A stretch of 64,000 bases of DNA from Ferruginibacter sp. (GCA_014379625.1 JACMLJ010000012.1:186001-250000), one strand, 5' to 3'. Shown: positions 17,193 through 27,319, counted from the first letter of the stretch. Notes: generated from the letters alone by a model not told the origin. A program made the numbers and translations.

Positions 17193-18875
17193 CTACAGGT
17201 TTCCTTTTTTCAATTCTTCTACCGCAAAATTTGCTGCCCGCGCAGTTAAAGCCATATAGGTAAGCGAAGGATTTACACAGGCAGCAGATGTCATGCAGGC
17301 GCCATCTGTCACAAATACATTTTTAGCATCCCATACCTGGTTGTTGCCGTTCAGCACAGATGTTTTCGGATCCCTGCCCATACGGGCAGTGCCCATTTCA
17401 TGAATGCCCCTGCCCGGTGTGCCATCACCATCATGGCCTTTTACGTTTTTCAAACCGGCAGCTTCCAGCATTTCAACGGCATCATTCATCATATCCTTGC
17501 GCATTTTCAGCTCATTTTCCTTTAGCTCGCAATCAATTGCCAGTATATTCAGCCCCCATTTATCTTTTTTGGTTTTATCCAGTGTAATTTTATTTTCAGC
17601 ATAGGGAAGTATTTCTCCAAAACCACCAAGCCCCATTTTCCAATGCCCCGGTTCCGATAGTGCTTCTTTAAATTCGACGCCAATGCTTAGTTCTGCCACC
17701 TGCCGCTTCCAGCCCTCACGGCTTGCGCTCCCCTGGTAACCGAAGCCACGCAAATAATCGCGTTTAGCCGCAACTGAAAGGTTTTGATAACGGGGTACGT
17801 AAATACCGTTGGCACGTCGGCCATATATGTACTTATCCTCGTAGCCTTCCACTTCACCGTTAGCGCCTACACCGAGGTGATGATCCATCAGGTTATGACC
17901 AAGTGCATTGCTGCTGCTGCCCAACCCATCGGGCCAGGTATCGGTAGCGGAATTCATCAATAACCAGGTTGAATTTAGAGCAGAGGCATTTACAAATACG
18001 ATCTTGCTATAGAACTCGTAGGTCTTATTCGTTTCAGCATCCAGTATTTCAACACCTTTTGCTTTCTTAGTGTCTTTATCATAGATAATTTTTGTGGCAA
18101 TCGCAAAGGGACGAACGGTTAGATTGCCCGTTTTCATCGCTGCGGGAAGCGTAGCGGATTGTGTACTGAAATAAGCGCCAAAGGGACAGCCCAGTGAACA
18201 TTTATTCCTATACTGGCAGGCGTTTCTCCCATCATGTTCCACCGTAAGATTTGCCGACCTGCCAATGATCATGGTGCGGGCATTTTTATAATGCTCCTTT
18301 AATCTTTTTGCTACATCTTTTTCAACACAATTCATTTCCATGGCAGGCATAAAATGTCCATCGGGTAACTGGGGCAATCCTTCTTTTGAACCATTTACCC
18401 CTGCAAATTTTTCCGCATAGTCGTACCACTGAGCTATATCTCTATAGCGAATAGGCCAGTCTACCCCAAAGCCATCTTTTGCATTGGCTTCAAAATCAAG
18501 ATCGCTCCATCGATAACATTGACGCCCCCATGTTAGAGACCTTCCTCCAACATGATAACCCCTAAACCAATCAAACCGTTTTACTTCCGTGTACGGACAC
18601 TCGCTATCCTTTACCCAAAAATCGAGGTTTGTTTCACTGAGCGGGTAATCCCTTTTCAATACGGGATAATCGTTGATCATTTGCTGGGTTCGCCCGCCGG
18701 CATGTGGAAATTCCCAGGGATCTTTATTGGCGTTTATATAGTCTGTTTTATGCTCGATATTTCTGCCCCGTTCCAGCATCAAAACTTTTAACCCTTTTTC
18801 AGTAAGTTCTTTAGCGGCCCAACCGCCACTGATCCCGGAACCAACTACTATTGCATCATATGTATTTTCAGCCAT
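17193..18875 (-). CDS. GMC oxidoreductase (FAD, 3Fe-4S type)
   Basis: The 560-aa protein is the first gene of the operon GMC-GMC-small subunit. It has VGSGISGGWAAKELTEKG near residues 11-28, the Cys cluster C220, C226, C230 (C-x5-C-x3-C), the active-site segment 'GRGIHEMGTARMG' and 'CVNPSLTYMALTARAA' near the end. By eye it shares most positions with the next GMC protein, including long runs such as 'SGISGGWAAKELTEKGLKVL'. Two paralogues may differ in substrate or form a mixed complex. No cytochrome c partner gene was seen in the neighbourhood. Confidence 0.88.
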   Translation of the reverse strand: MAENTYDAIVVGSGISGGWAAKELTEKGLKVLMLERGRNIEHKTDYINANKDPWEFPHAGGRTQQMINDYPVLKRDYPLSETNLDFWVKDSECPYTEVKRFDWFRGYHVGGRSLTWGRQCYRWSDLDFEANAKDGFGVDWPIRYRDIAQWYDYAEKFAGVNGSKEGLPQLPDGHFMPAMEMNCVEKDVAKRLKEHYKNARTMIIGRSANLTVEHDGRNACQYRNKCSLGCPFGAYFSTQSATLPAAMKTGNLTVRPFAIATKIIYDKDTKKAKGVEILDAETNKTYEFYSKIVFVNASALNSTWLLMNSATDTWPDGLGSSSNALGHNLMDHHLGVGANGEVEGYEDKYIYGRRANGIYVPRYQNLSVAAKRDYLRGFGYQGSASREGWKRQVAELSIGVEFKEALSEPGHWKMGLGGFGEILPYAENKITLDKTKKDKWGLNILAIDCELKENELKMRKDMMNDAVEMLEAAGLKNVKGHDGDGTPGRGIHEMGTARMGRDPKTSVLNGNNQVWDAKNVFVTDGACMTSAACVNPSLTYMALTARAANFAVEELKKGNL

Positions 18876-18929
18876 CGTTTAGATTTTTATTAGTTTGGTA
18901 ATTTTTGCCCTTCATTTTAATGTAATGCA

Positions 18930-18984
18930 TTCGAATAGTTTATTTGCCCCCAACCCCTAAAAGGGAGGCCTTCGAATAGTTCAC
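18930..18984. repeat. Short direct repeat in the gap before the GMC operon
   Basis: TTCGAATAGTT occurs twice (from 18930 and from 18971), bracketing a hairpin-like CCCCCAACCCCTAAAAGGGAGG. The rest of the intergenic stretch 18876-19249 shows no gene. It should hold the promoter of the GMC operon and the end of the isomerase gene. The repeat may be an insertion scar or a REP-like element. Confidence 0.4.
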
Positions 18985-19249
18985 TTCATCTGCCATTTCT
19001 AATGGGCGAAATAAGAATAGCTTGGTATATTTAAAATTCAAGAAAATTTTATTTACTTCCGGATTAAAATACACATAAATTTCCCAATTGTTCGCCTTCT
19101 ATTCAATTACTATTTTATGATGTAGAAGATTTCTACAGCGCAAAGCCAGTGGTATCTATAACATCGATCTTGTATACCCGCCTAAAAAAACTGCCAGCCC
19201 TTCGTCCATTTTTTTTAACCCGTGAAAAAGTAGCATTATCAATCAAAAT

Positions 19250-20140
19250 CTACACATCACAAAGCATCACCGCATCTTTTAAAGATTGTAATTTATCATC
19301 TTTCACCGGGATGAACTCCTGTGCTACATAATTTTTAAACCCGGTGGCCACAATCGCCTTCATGATTGCGGGGTAATTTAATTCCTGGCTTTCATCAATT
19401 TCGTGCCTGCCCGGAACACCGGCGGTGTGATAATGGCCCAGGTATACATGGTTATCCTGTATCGTTCGGATCACATCCCCCTCATCGATCTGCATGTGGT
19501 AAATATCATAGAGCAGCTTAAAATTTTCTGACCCTACCCTTTTACACAATTCAACGCCCCAGGGTGTTTTATCACACATATAATCTTTGTGGTTAATCTT
19601 ACTATTGAGCAATTCCATTTGCAGGGTCACGCCATTTTTTTCTGCCAGGCCTGTAATTTTTTTCAATCCCTCTGCAGCATTCGTTAAGCCGGTCTCATCA
19701 TCCATACCCCTGCGGTTACCACTGAAACAAATTAAATTTTTATAACCGGCCCTGGCTACCAAAGGAATCATTTCTTCATATCTTTTTACCAGTTCTGCAT
19801 GGAATTTTTTTTCCGCGAAACCATCTACTAAATTTATTTCAGCACCATTGCACATCGATGAAAATACGTTATGCTTTTGCAAAACCGGCCAGCCCTTCGG
19901 CCCTACCAGGTCAATCGCGTTAAACCCTATTTTTTTTACCGCGAGGCACAGGTCCTCCAGGGATAAATAGTTATAGCACCAGGCACAAACAGAATGATTG
20001 ATATTTCCTTTAAATTCCAATTGATTTTCTTTTGAGTGTTGAGCTGTTGAAAAAGATGATAACATGGAGGATGAGCCCAGGGCTGCTGAGCCAACCAGTA
20101 TATTTTTAATGGCATTGCGCCTGTTTTGATGATCCGGCAT
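19250..20140 (-). CDS. Exported TIM-barrel sugar isomerase/epimerase
   Basis: The 296-aa protein is of the AP endonuclease family 2 / hydroxypyruvate isomerase type. It starts with a Tat-like leader (NRRNAIKNILVGSAALG). Metal-ligand residues are visible in order: Glu in 'TLQMELLN', Asp in 'FKLLYDIYHMQ', His in 'YLGHYHTAG' and Glu in 'VAQEFIP'. Known members isomerise or epimerise sugars and keto-sugars. The start at 20140 was chosen at the leader; 29 further open codons overlap the MFS gene upstream. It begins 13 nt after the MFS gene stops, so the two form an operon for uptake and conversion of a sugar. Confidence 0.83.
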   Translation of the reverse strand: MPDHQNRRNAIKNILVGSAALGSSSMLSSFSTAQHSKENQLEFKGNINHSVCAWCYNYLSLEDLCLAVKKIGFNAIDLVGPKGWPVLQKHNVFSSMCNGAEINLVDGFAEKKFHAELVKRYEEMIPLVARAGYKNLICFSGNRRGMDDETGLTNAAEGLKKITGLAEKNGVTLQMELLNSKINHKDYMCDKTPWGVELCKRVGSENFKLLYDIYHMQIDEGDVIRTIQDNHVYLGHYHTAGVPGRHEIDESQELNYPAIMKAIVATGFKNYVAQEFIPVKDDKLQSLKDAVMLCDV

Positions 20141-20153
20141 AGGAAATGAAATT

Positions 20154-21443
20154 TTATACGATTGAATTGGAAAATGATTTGGAATGAATCTCTTTTCTTG
20201 ACCGCATGTAAATAAATAACCCTGCAAAAGCCACGCTTAAAATAATGGGAATGATGAGGGTAGCATTTATTATCTCGGGACCCGCTGCTTTTTTTGCTTC
20301 CATCAACGCGTTGGCCATTTCGGTAGTGGCACCTGCGCCGGTGTAAGTCGGCAGATCTGCACCGGCCGGCAGTTTGGCTACTAATAACCTGTCATAGTAT
20401 CCACCCATGAATATCATGTAAAGAGATACCGCAAACATTCCGGCCGCCCCCATAAAATTGATACCCACGGCGCCTGTCCTGGGTAAGTTTTCCGAAACAA
20501 ATCCCAGCATGGTGGGCCAAAAATAACATACGCCCATCCCAAATATGATGGCCCCTGCAAAAAGCATATTACCGGAAGTATGTCCCAGAAGGTATAAACC
20601 CACAGCAGCTAAAATAGCAGATATCAGGAGTACACCCTGGGGCGAAAATTTGTGTACCACGGGGCCCGCAAAAGCACGGCCTATTACCATCACACCTGTT
20701 TCGATGGTTAATAACAAAATAGCATTGTCCGTAACATTTTTTAGGAGCACATCAATCCATTGCCCGGTAAACAATTCAGTGATTGCTGTACCAAACATTA
20801 AAATGATCATCAAAAGAAATAATGGGTTTAGCAGCGACTTATACATCTCCGCGCTGGATACCCCGCTCGATACCCGCTCTGTAACCGGGAATTCGAGTTT
20901 GCTGAATAAGAAGCCATAAATCAATGTAGGGATTACCATTAAGCCAACCTGTACCTGCCATCCTATGCCCGCCTTATCTAAAAAGAAAACGAGGAGGGTA
21001 CCAATCACGATGCCGCCCGGAAACCATAAATGAAAATGATTTAGTTTGGTTGTTTTGTTGTCACTGTGTATGGTCGCCACTAACGGGTTACAGGCCGCTT
21101 CAACCGTACCATTCGCAATGCCTACGAATAAGGTGGAGATAAATAGACTCCAGTAGCCGGTTGCAAAAACAGTTAGTAAAATACCGGCTAAATGAAATAC
21201 AAATGCGCCAATGAGTAATTTCTTCATCCCAATAGCGTCTACTATCAACCCTCCTACTACTATGGCCAGTGGAAAGCCCCAGAAAGCAGTAGCCGCAATA
21301 GTTCCCAGTTGCTGGGCATCCAGGTTAAACTCTTTACCCAGCCGACCCAATATGCCGGCCCTGATACCAAAAGAAAGGGAAGTTACAAGCAGGGCCAGGC
21401 AACTTGCTACAAACAGTTGTTTTTTCTGAATATTGGCAGGCAT
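20154..21443 (-). CDS. MFS sugar-type transporter
   Basis: The 429-aa protein has about 12 hydrophobic segments. The first pair covers residues 8-60, a long cytoplasmic loop lies in the middle, and a Pro/Ala-rich loop ('AKLPAGADLPTYTGAGATT') precedes the last helix. It is similar in plan to the fucose/glucose-galactose permease branch of MFS. The transport substrate is not evident; cotranscription with the isomerase points to a sugar or keto-sugar. It is divergent from a cytosolic Gfo/Idh/MocA gene across 365 nt. Confidence 0.85.
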   Translation of the reverse strand: MPANIQKKQLFVASCLALLVTSLSFGIRAGILGRLGKEFNLDAQQLGTIAATAFWGFPLAIVVGGLIVDAIGMKKLLIGAFVFHLAGILLTVFATGYWSLFISTLFVGIANGTVEAACNPLVATIHSDNKTTKLNHFHLWFPGGIVIGTLLVFFLDKAGIGWQVQVGLMVIPTLIYGFLFSKLEFPVTERVSSGVSSAEMYKSLLNPLFLLMIILMFGTAITELFTGQWIDVLLKNVTDNAILLLTIETGVMVIGRAFAGPVVHKFSPQGVLLISAILAAVGLYLLGHTSGNMLFAGAIIFGMGVCYFWPTMLGFVSENLPRTGAVGINFMGAAGMFAVSLYMIFMGGYYDRLLVAKLPAGADLPTYTGAGATTEMANALMEAKKAAGPEIINATLIIPIILSVAFAGLFIYMRSRKEIHSKSFSNSIV

Positions 21444-21808
21444 AATCGTTTATTTATTTTTAATTCAAAATAGCACTATAAAAAATAATGAAATGTAATA
21501 TTATTGAATTTTACAGAAAAATGAATTTTATTTCTAAAATTGTTTTTTTCAGCATAGTAAAGTACAGATCATCGTTCATCTTTTATGTTGCTTATACTGT
21601 TTGGATGAAGATTTATTTCCGGGGCGGATCGGGTGATTGCCTTTTTGAAAATGTTATACTAAGTTTACATTGGCTATTGTGCAAATCCTATAGTGCAAGT
21701 TATTAGTCAACAAAGATTTTTTTTTTAATGGTACCTGAATTTAATCCGTAAAATTGTAAAAAGTTTCACTTAAAAAATATCAACCCAAAAATTTTTAAAA
21801 AAAGCTAT
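21444..21808. other. Divergent promoter region
   Basis: 365 nt between the MFS and Gfo/Idh/MocA genes, AT-rich. The frame 21488-21706 overlaps no leader and is likely chance. No operator repeats could be defined by eye. Confidence 0.4.
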
Positions 21809-22975
21809 ATGAAAAGAAAATTACGAATGGGCATGATCGGTGGCGGTAAAGATGCTTTTATAGGAGCCATACACCGGTATGCCGCCAACATGGATGGATT
21901 GGTTGAACTTGTCTGCGGTGCGTTAAGCATCAACCCCGAGATCGCAGTGGATTCCGGCCGGTCACTGTTTCTCGAGGAAGAGAGGATTTACGCAAATTAT
22001 GAAGAGATGATTGAAAAGGAAAGTTTGCTACCTGCCGATAAACGGATGGATTTTGTAACGATCGTTACGCCAAATTTTGCGCATTTCGCCCCCGCGAAAC
22101 TGGCTTTGCAAAACGGCTTTAATGTGGTAATAGAAAAACCAATTTGTTTTACATTAGAAGAAGCGAAAGCATTAAAGCAAATAGTGGAAGAAACAGGCCT
22201 GCTACTTTGCCTTACCCATACTTATTCGGGTTACCCAATGGTGAAGCAGGCAAGGGCAATGGTGAGTGATGGCTTACTGGGAAAAATAAGAAAAGTTTGG
22301 GTGGAATATCCACAGGGCTGGCTGAGCAAATTATCAGAAAGAGAGGGTAACCAGCAGGCGGCCTGGCGCACAGATCCCAAGCGAAGTGGCAAAAGTGGCG
22401 CCATGGGTGATATTGGAACGCATGCCGCGCATTTGGCGGAATATATATCAGGACTTAAGATCACCCATCTTTGTGCCGACCTGAATATTTTGGTGGAAGG
22501 CAGGGCATTAGATGATGATGGCAATGTATTGCTGAAATTCAATAATTGGGCAGCCGGGGTGCTGATGGCCTCGCAGGTGGCATCCGGTGAAGAAAATGCT
22601 TTAAAGATAAGGGTGTATGGAGAAAAGGGCGGTATTGAATGGGCGCAGATGGAACCCAATACACTGCTGGTAAAATGGCTGGAGGCGCCCGCACAGATAC
22701 TTCGTGCGGGGGCAAATTACGGAGACCGGCTCTCCAGTTTTGCAACAAGTAATTGCCGCACACCGGGTGGCCACCCCGAAGGTTATTTAGAAGCCTTCGC
22801 CAATATCTATAAAAATTTCGCCACTACTTTAATGGCAAAAATGGATGGTATTACTCCGTCGGAAGAAGCGCTTGATTTTCCTTCGGTAGATGAAGGAGTT
22901 AGGGGAATGGCCTTTATCGACAGCGTGGTTTTATCGGCGCAATCGGATAAAAAGTGGACGGAATATGTGGTTTAG
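21809..22975 (+). CDS. Cytosolic Gfo/Idh/MocA oxidoreductase
   Basis: The 388-aa protein has no signal peptide. The Rossmann motif is 'MGMIGGGKDAFIG' (about residues 7-19), EKP is at 109-111, and the catalytic Asp/His region is 'GAMGDIGTHAAHLAEY'. Cytosolic members oxidise or reduce sugars and inositols with NAD(P). It heads a plus-strand run with a TIM-barrel protein, and the gap between them carries a MITE-like element. The context suggests it takes up where the exported enzymes stop, but the exact substrate is unknown. Confidence 0.87.
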   Translation: MKRKLRMGMIGGGKDAFIGAIHRYAANMDGLVELVCGALSINPEIAVDSGRSLFLEEERIYANYEEMIEKESLLPADKRMDFVTIVTPNFAHFAPAKLALQNGFNVVIEKPICFTLEEAKALKQIVEETGLLLCLTHTYSGYPMVKQARAMVSDGLLGKIRKVWVEYPQGWLSKLSEREGNQQAAWRTDPKRSGKSGAMGDIGTHAAHLAEYISGLKITHLCADLNILVEGRALDDDGNVLLKFNNWAAGVLMASQVASGEENALKIRVYGEKGGIEWAQMEPNTLLVKWLEAPAQILRAGANYGDRLSSFATSNCRTPGGHPEGYLEAFANIYKNFATTLMAKMDGITPSEEALDFPSVDEGVRGMAFIDSVVLSAQSDKKWTEYVV

Positions 22976-23012
22976 CGAAGGTGAATGGGCCAAAGTCAAT
23001 AGTGGAATTTTG

Positions 23013-23203
23013 AATCAATGTGGTTCAGTTATGCTCTGCAATTTAATTGCCCCGTCCTTCAGGGTGGGGGCAAAGAGCTATCATATTGCATTTTGGCTTT
23101 AGCCGAACAATTTTTTTCGGCTAAAGCCGCATTTCTTATTGAAAATTTTTATCCCCGTCCTGAAGGAAGGGGCAATTAAAACCATAACTAAACGACATTG
23201 ATT
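23013..23203. mobile_element. MITE-like palindromic element, copy 1
   Basis: A 191-bp non-coding element. Its ends are inverted repeats: 23013-23033 against the reverse complement of 23183-23203, 19 of 21 bases the same, core AATCAATGT-GTT-AGTTATG. Inside, TTTAATTGCCCC and GGGGCAATTAAA pair perfectly and continue into imperfect arms with CCTTCAGG-type palindromes. The centre is a perfect 11-bp stem, GGCTTTAGCCG with CGGCTAAAGCC. The related copy is at 47,869-48,110. There is no transposase gene, so it would be non-autonomous. Confidence 0.6.
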
Positions 23204-23262
23204 GACCATTGACCATTCACCGATACAGTTTATCAATTAAAAAAATTATCAAATAAATACAC

Positions 23263-24315
23263 ATGCAAACAATCAAAGGCCCCGGTATATTTTTAGCGCA
23301 ATTTGCAGGCGATACTGCACCTTTCAATACATTGGCCGCTATTTGTAAATGGGCGAAAGAAAAAGGGTTTACCGGTGTACAGATCCCCGCCTGGGATACC
23401 CGGTTCATCGACCTGCAGCAAGCCGCTGAAAGCAAAACCTATGCGGATGAAATTAAAGGCACCGTTCAGGAAGCAGGGTTGGAAATAACGGAACTTGCGT
23501 CCCACCTGCTGGGGCAATTAGTTGCAGTAAACCCTGCCTATGATACGCTCTTCGATGGCTTTGCACCCCCGGCATTGCATGGTAACCCAAAAGCAAGGAC
23601 AGCATGGGCGGTACAACAACTACTGTATGCCGCAAAGGCTTCCGAACATTTAGGGTTAAACGCACACGCTACTTTTAGCGGAGCCCTGCTCTGGCAGACA
23701 GTGTACCCCTGGCCGCAACGCCCGGCAGGATTGGTGGAAACTGCCTTCACCGAATTGGCAAACCGGTGGTTACCCATCTTAAATGCTTTTGACGAATGCG
23801 GGGTAGATTGCTGCTATGAAATTCATCCCGGCGAAGACCTGCACGATGGCGTGTCTTACGAAATGTTTTTAGCCAAAGTAAATAATCATCAAAGAGCCTG
23901 TTTATTATACGATCCCTCTCATTTTGTATTGCAATGCCTCGATTACCTGGCCTATATTGATCACTACCATCAACGCATAAAGGCTTTTCATGTAAAAGAC
24001 GCCGAATTCAATCCTACCGGTAAGCAGGGGGTTTACGGGGGTTACCAAAGCTGGGTAAACCGCGCAGGCCGCTTCCGTTCATTGGGTGATGGCCAGGTGA
24101 ATTTCAAATCCATTTTCAGCAAACTGGCCGCTTACGATTATAAAGGCTGGGCCGTGCTGGAATGGGAATGTGCCATAAAAAATTCCGAAGACGGTGCGGC
24201 TGAAGGCGCACCTTTTATAAAAAAACATATTATAAAAGTTACCAAAAAAGCATTTGACGATTTTGCAGGAACCGGTAGCAACGAAGAATTTAACCGGGCA
24301 TTGCTGGGGCTTTGA
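23263..24315 (+). CDS. TIM-barrel sugar phosphate isomerase/epimerase
   Basis: The 350-aa protein is a cytosolic member of the xylose isomerase-like TIM-barrel family. It opens with 'IKGPGIFLAQFAGD'. Likely metal ligands are Glu in 'CCYEIHPGEDLHD', Asp in 'LLYDPSHFVLQ', His in 'KAFHVKDAEF' and Glu in 'WAVLEWECAIKN'. 'SLGDGQVNFKSIFSKL' is typical. It follows the Gfo/Idh/MocA gene by 287 nt, and that pairing is common in Bacteroidota sugar-oxidation loci. A role in isomerising or epimerising the product of its neighbour is inferred. Confidence 0.85.
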   Translation: MQTIKGPGIFLAQFAGDTAPFNTLAAICKWAKEKGFTGVQIPAWDTRFIDLQQAAESKTYADEIKGTVQEAGLEITELASHLLGQLVAVNPAYDTLFDGFAPPALHGNPKARTAWAVQQLLYAAKASEHLGLNAHATFSGALLWQTVYPWPQRPAGLVETAFTELANRWLPILNAFDECGVDCCYEIHPGEDLHDGVSYEMFLAKVNNHQRACLLYDPSHFVLQCLDYLAYIDHYHQRIKAFHVKDAEFNPTGKQGVYGGYQSWVNRAGRFRSLGDGQVNFKSIFSKLAAYDYKGWAVLEWECAIKNSEDGAAEGAPFIKKHIIKVTKKAFDDFAGTGSNEEFNRALLGL

Positions 24316-24407
24316 TATAAATATTTTACCAGGCTATCATTTCATTATTGGTTGTAATTGTATCGCTCCGGTTTATTATTTATAACTGTTTGGAAATACG
24401 CATCATC

Positions 24408-25847
24408 ATGAAGATATATTCAATATTTGCTTGCCTGCTTTTATTGCTTACACAAACACCGGTGGCACAGGACAAGGAAGAAAAGTTGAAAGAAATAATG
24501 AAATTGTATCACCAGTTCAATATGTTTGATGGCAGTGTGCTGGTGGCGGAAAATGGCAAAATTATATACAAAGCTGCTTTCGGAATGGCCAACCAGGAAT
24601 GGGGTATTCCCAATACAACCGATACAAAATTCATGATTGGCTCTGTGTCAAAACCCATTACCGCTATTTTAATGCTGGTACAGATACAAAAAGGATTGAT
24701 CAGTCTTGATAAAACTATTGCCGACTATCTGCCAGAATTTTCAAAGAAAAATGGAAGCCGTATCACTATCCGCCAACTTCTTAGCCATAGCTCCGGCATG
24801 CCCAACTATGATATTATTAAGGATTTTTTTCCTAAACTCAGCAGGCAAAATTTTTTAAGGGATGAATATATAAAACTGTATATGGACTCGGCATTGGTTT
24901 TTGAGCCAGGTAAAAGTTATTATTATAGTAGCTGGGGCTATTTTACGCTCGGGTATATAATGGAAAGGGTTACGCGTAAATCATACGCCCGGTTGATGAA
25001 AGAAGATATTTTCGACAGGTTGGGTATGAATGGCTCCGGGTCTTATTATCATACCCAAGTTGTAAACAAAAGAGCATCCGGCTACGACTATAGCCTGGGT
25101 GGCTACACCAGTGCGGATTTCCGTGACCAGTCAAACACCATGGGCACCGGTGATTTATATTCTACCGTAGAGGATCTTTTTAAATTACACCTGGCAATTA
25201 CCGATAACAGCCTGCTCAATAAGCAACTGACAAAAGAAATGTTCACCGCGGGCATAAAACCCTGGAGCTATGGTTTTGGCTGGTTTAATCAATATTATAA
25301 ATACACGCCGTTTGACAGTGTTTTTACAAATTACCATTTGGGTATGACGGAAGGCTTTTTATCTTTTTTGGTACGCATTCCATCGACAAACAGTTTAATT
25401 GTATTGCTATGTAACAGTTCGCCTACCCATTTCTTTGGAATTGCCACCAATCTTATGAAAGCACTGTATAATAAACCGGTTGCTTTAAAACAACCAGTGC
25501 ATAAAGTTTTGGAAAATATGCTGGCAACCCAAAACGGCGTACAGGCAGTGGAAGCATATACCAGGATGAAAAAAGACACCGCTCATTACTATATTGACTG
25601 GCTTGCAATGGATCAATTGGGCAACCAGTTATTTACTTTGAAAAGATATGAGGATGCAAGAATTGTTTTTGAAAACAATGCAGCAGAATTTCCTGCGAAA
25701 GATATTGCCTTACTGAGCCTTGCAAAAACTTATGAAATAACCGGAAGAAAAGAAGATGCCATTACCTGGTACAAAAAAGTACTTGCACTAAATCAAAATT
25801 ATGAGGAAGCAAAAAACAGGCTGAGGGATTTAGAGAACAATAAATAA
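24408..25847 (+). CDS. Secreted serine hydrolase (beta-lactamase family) with C-terminal TPR
   Basis: The 479-aa protein has a signal peptide (1-20) and a class C beta-lactamase/esterase-type domain. The active-site SxxK is S79-V-S-K82, and the second motif is in 'GKSYYYSSWGYFTLGY' (YxS-type). A C-terminal part of about 110 aa carries a TPR-like unit, 'ALLSLAKTYEITGRKEDAIT'. Members are esterases or D-Ala-D-Ala peptidases as often as beta-lactamases, so the name should not be read as drug resistance. ATG 24408 begins the signal peptide; 20 open codons lie before it. Confidence 0.85.
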   Translation: MKIYSIFACLLLLLTQTPVAQDKEEKLKEIMKLYHQFNMFDGSVLVAENGKIIYKAAFGMANQEWGIPNTTDTKFMIGSVSKPITAILMLVQIQKGLISLDKTIADYLPEFSKKNGSRITIRQLLSHSSGMPNYDIIKDFFPKLSRQNFLRDEYIKLYMDSALVFEPGKSYYYSSWGYFTLGYIMERVTRKSYARLMKEDIFDRLGMNGSGSYYHTQVVNKRASGYDYSLGGYTSADFRDQSNTMGTGDLYSTVEDLFKLHLAITDNSLLNKQLTKEMFTAGIKPWSYGFGWFNQYYKYTPFDSVFTNYHLGMTEGFLSFLVRIPSTNSLIVLLCNSSPTHFFGIATNLMKALYNKPVALKQPVHKVLENMLATQNGVQAVEAYTRMKKDTAHYYIDWLAMDQLGNQLFTLKRYEDARIVFENNAAEFPAKDIALLSLAKTYEITGRKEDAITWYKKVLALNQNYEEAKNRLRDLENNK

Positions 25848-25999
25848 ACCACCATCATTAACATGCAGGCATGACAAAAAAACGGTAAAGTCTTTAAACT
25901 GTCGGGCGAATGTGATCCGCTAAAATCCATCAGTAAAAAGCTGACTGGGTTTATCGAAATTTTGAAGTAGCAGCATGCCATAACCTGCAAATTAACCCA

Positions 26000-27319
26000 A
26001 TGACTATAATCATATTATTTGTAGCAATTCTTTTTTTACTCGTATTGATTGGCTGGTGTAAGATCAACCCTTTTGTATCATTGCTTTTAGCATCCCTGCT
26101 GGTGGGACTTGCCAATGGGATGCCGCCTGATAAATTGATCGGTTCCATCAACAGCGGGATTGGTACCACGCTTGGACCACTGGTACTCACTCTTGTATTT
26201 GGAATGGTATTGGGCACCATTCTTTCCGAAACCGGCGCCGTGCAACAAATCAGTTCCCGCTTATTAAAAATTTTTGGCGACCGATATATTAACCTGGCGA
26301 TGGTGATCACCGGTTTTAGTGTCGGCATTGCCATGTTCTATAATGCCGGTTTTATGGTGTTGATACCTTTGGTATTTGCAGTAGCCGCCAAAAGCGGAAA
26401 ACCGCTTGTAGTGATCGGCATAGCGATAGCTTCAGCGCTTTCTGTAACGCATTGTTTTCTTCCGCCACACCCCGGCCCTACCGCTTTAACAGTTATTTTT
26501 AAAGCAGATATTGGTAAAACTTTACTGTATGGCATTGTGGTGGGTATCCCTGCCTTAATCGCGGGAGGCTTAGTATTTCCAGGGTTTGTAAAAAAAGTAA
26601 AGCCTGTTGGACCGCAAAAATTTTTTGCTGTTCAAACCTACGAAGAAAATAAACTGCCGGGTTTTGGCGCCTGCCTTTTTATCGCGATGGTTCCTGTTTT
26701 ATTAATGGGCGTTTATGCCATGTCCGAAATCTTAATGATGGGTGGTACCCGGGCAGGAGCTGTATTAAAATTTCTTGGCGATCCGGGTATTTCGTTAATG
26801 ATTGCTTCTTTGCTGGCAATTATTATCCTGGGAAAGAAAAGCGGGGTCGATTTTAATACCCTGATGAACAGATCCTTTGACGCGGTAAGCAGTGTAACGA
26901 TGATCCTGCTGATCATTGCGGCAGGCGGCGCGTTTAAGCAGGTGCTCATTGAAAGCGGAACCGGTAGTTATATTGCTGAATACTTTAAGGGATCATCCAT
27001 ACCCCCTCTTTTTCTGGCCTGGCTGATTGCCGCTTTTATCCGGATCGCGATAGGTTCAGCTACGGTAGCCGGGTTAACGGCAGCAGGTATTATGCAACCA
27101 CTGGTAAGCAGCATGCAGGTGAGCCCCGAATTAATGGTGATAGCGATTGGAGCAGGAAGTGTGATGTGTTCACATGTAAATGATACGGGGTTCTGGATGT
27201 TCAAAGAATATTTTGGCCTTAGCCTGAAGGATACCTTCCGTACCTGGACCATGATGGAATCAATCATTGGAATAGTGGGCCTGGCAGGGGTTTTATTGCT
27301 TAATTTGGTGGTGCATTAA
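26000..27319 (+). CDS. GntP family gluconate/sugar-acid permease
   Basis: The 439-aa membrane protein has 12 or more hydrophobic segments and GntP family patterns: 'NPFVSLLLASLLVGLANGM' near the start and 'FLPPHPGPTALTVIF' at about 155-169, a highly conserved GntP stretch. 'GSVMCSHVNDTGFWMFKEYF' near the C-terminus is also characteristic. The family imports gluconate or related sugar acids with protons. It lies 152 nt after the hydrolase gene, within the sugar-oxidation island, where oxidised sugars would be a fitting substrate. Confidence 0.9.
   Translation: MTIIILFVAILFLLVLIGWCKINPFVSLLLASLLVGLANGMPPDKLIGSINSGIGTTLGPLVLTLVFGMVLGTILSETGAVQQISSRLLKIFGDRYINLAMVITGFSVGIAMFYNAGFMVLIPLVFAVAAKSGKPLVVIGIAIASALSVTHCFLPPHPGPTALTVIFKADIGKTLLYGIVVGIPALIAGGLVFPGFVKKVKPVGPQKFFAVQTYEENKLPGFGACLFIAMVPVLLMGVYAMSEILMMGGTRAGAVLKFLGDPGISLMIASLLAIIILGKKSGVDFNTLMNRSFDAVSSVTMILLIIAAGGAFKQVLIESGTGSYIAEYFKGSSIPPLFLAWLIAAFIRIAIGSATVAGLTAAGIMQPLVSSMQVSPELMVIAIGAGSVMCSHVNDTGFWMFKEYFGLSLKDTFRTWTMMESIIGIVGLAGVLLLNLVVH

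Noticed and set aside
24408..25847. Reading the serine hydrolase as a beta-lactamase resistance gene
   Set aside because: The SxxK/YxS family is mostly esterases and peptidases. The protein has a TPR tail and sits in a sugar island; there is no sign of a resistance context.
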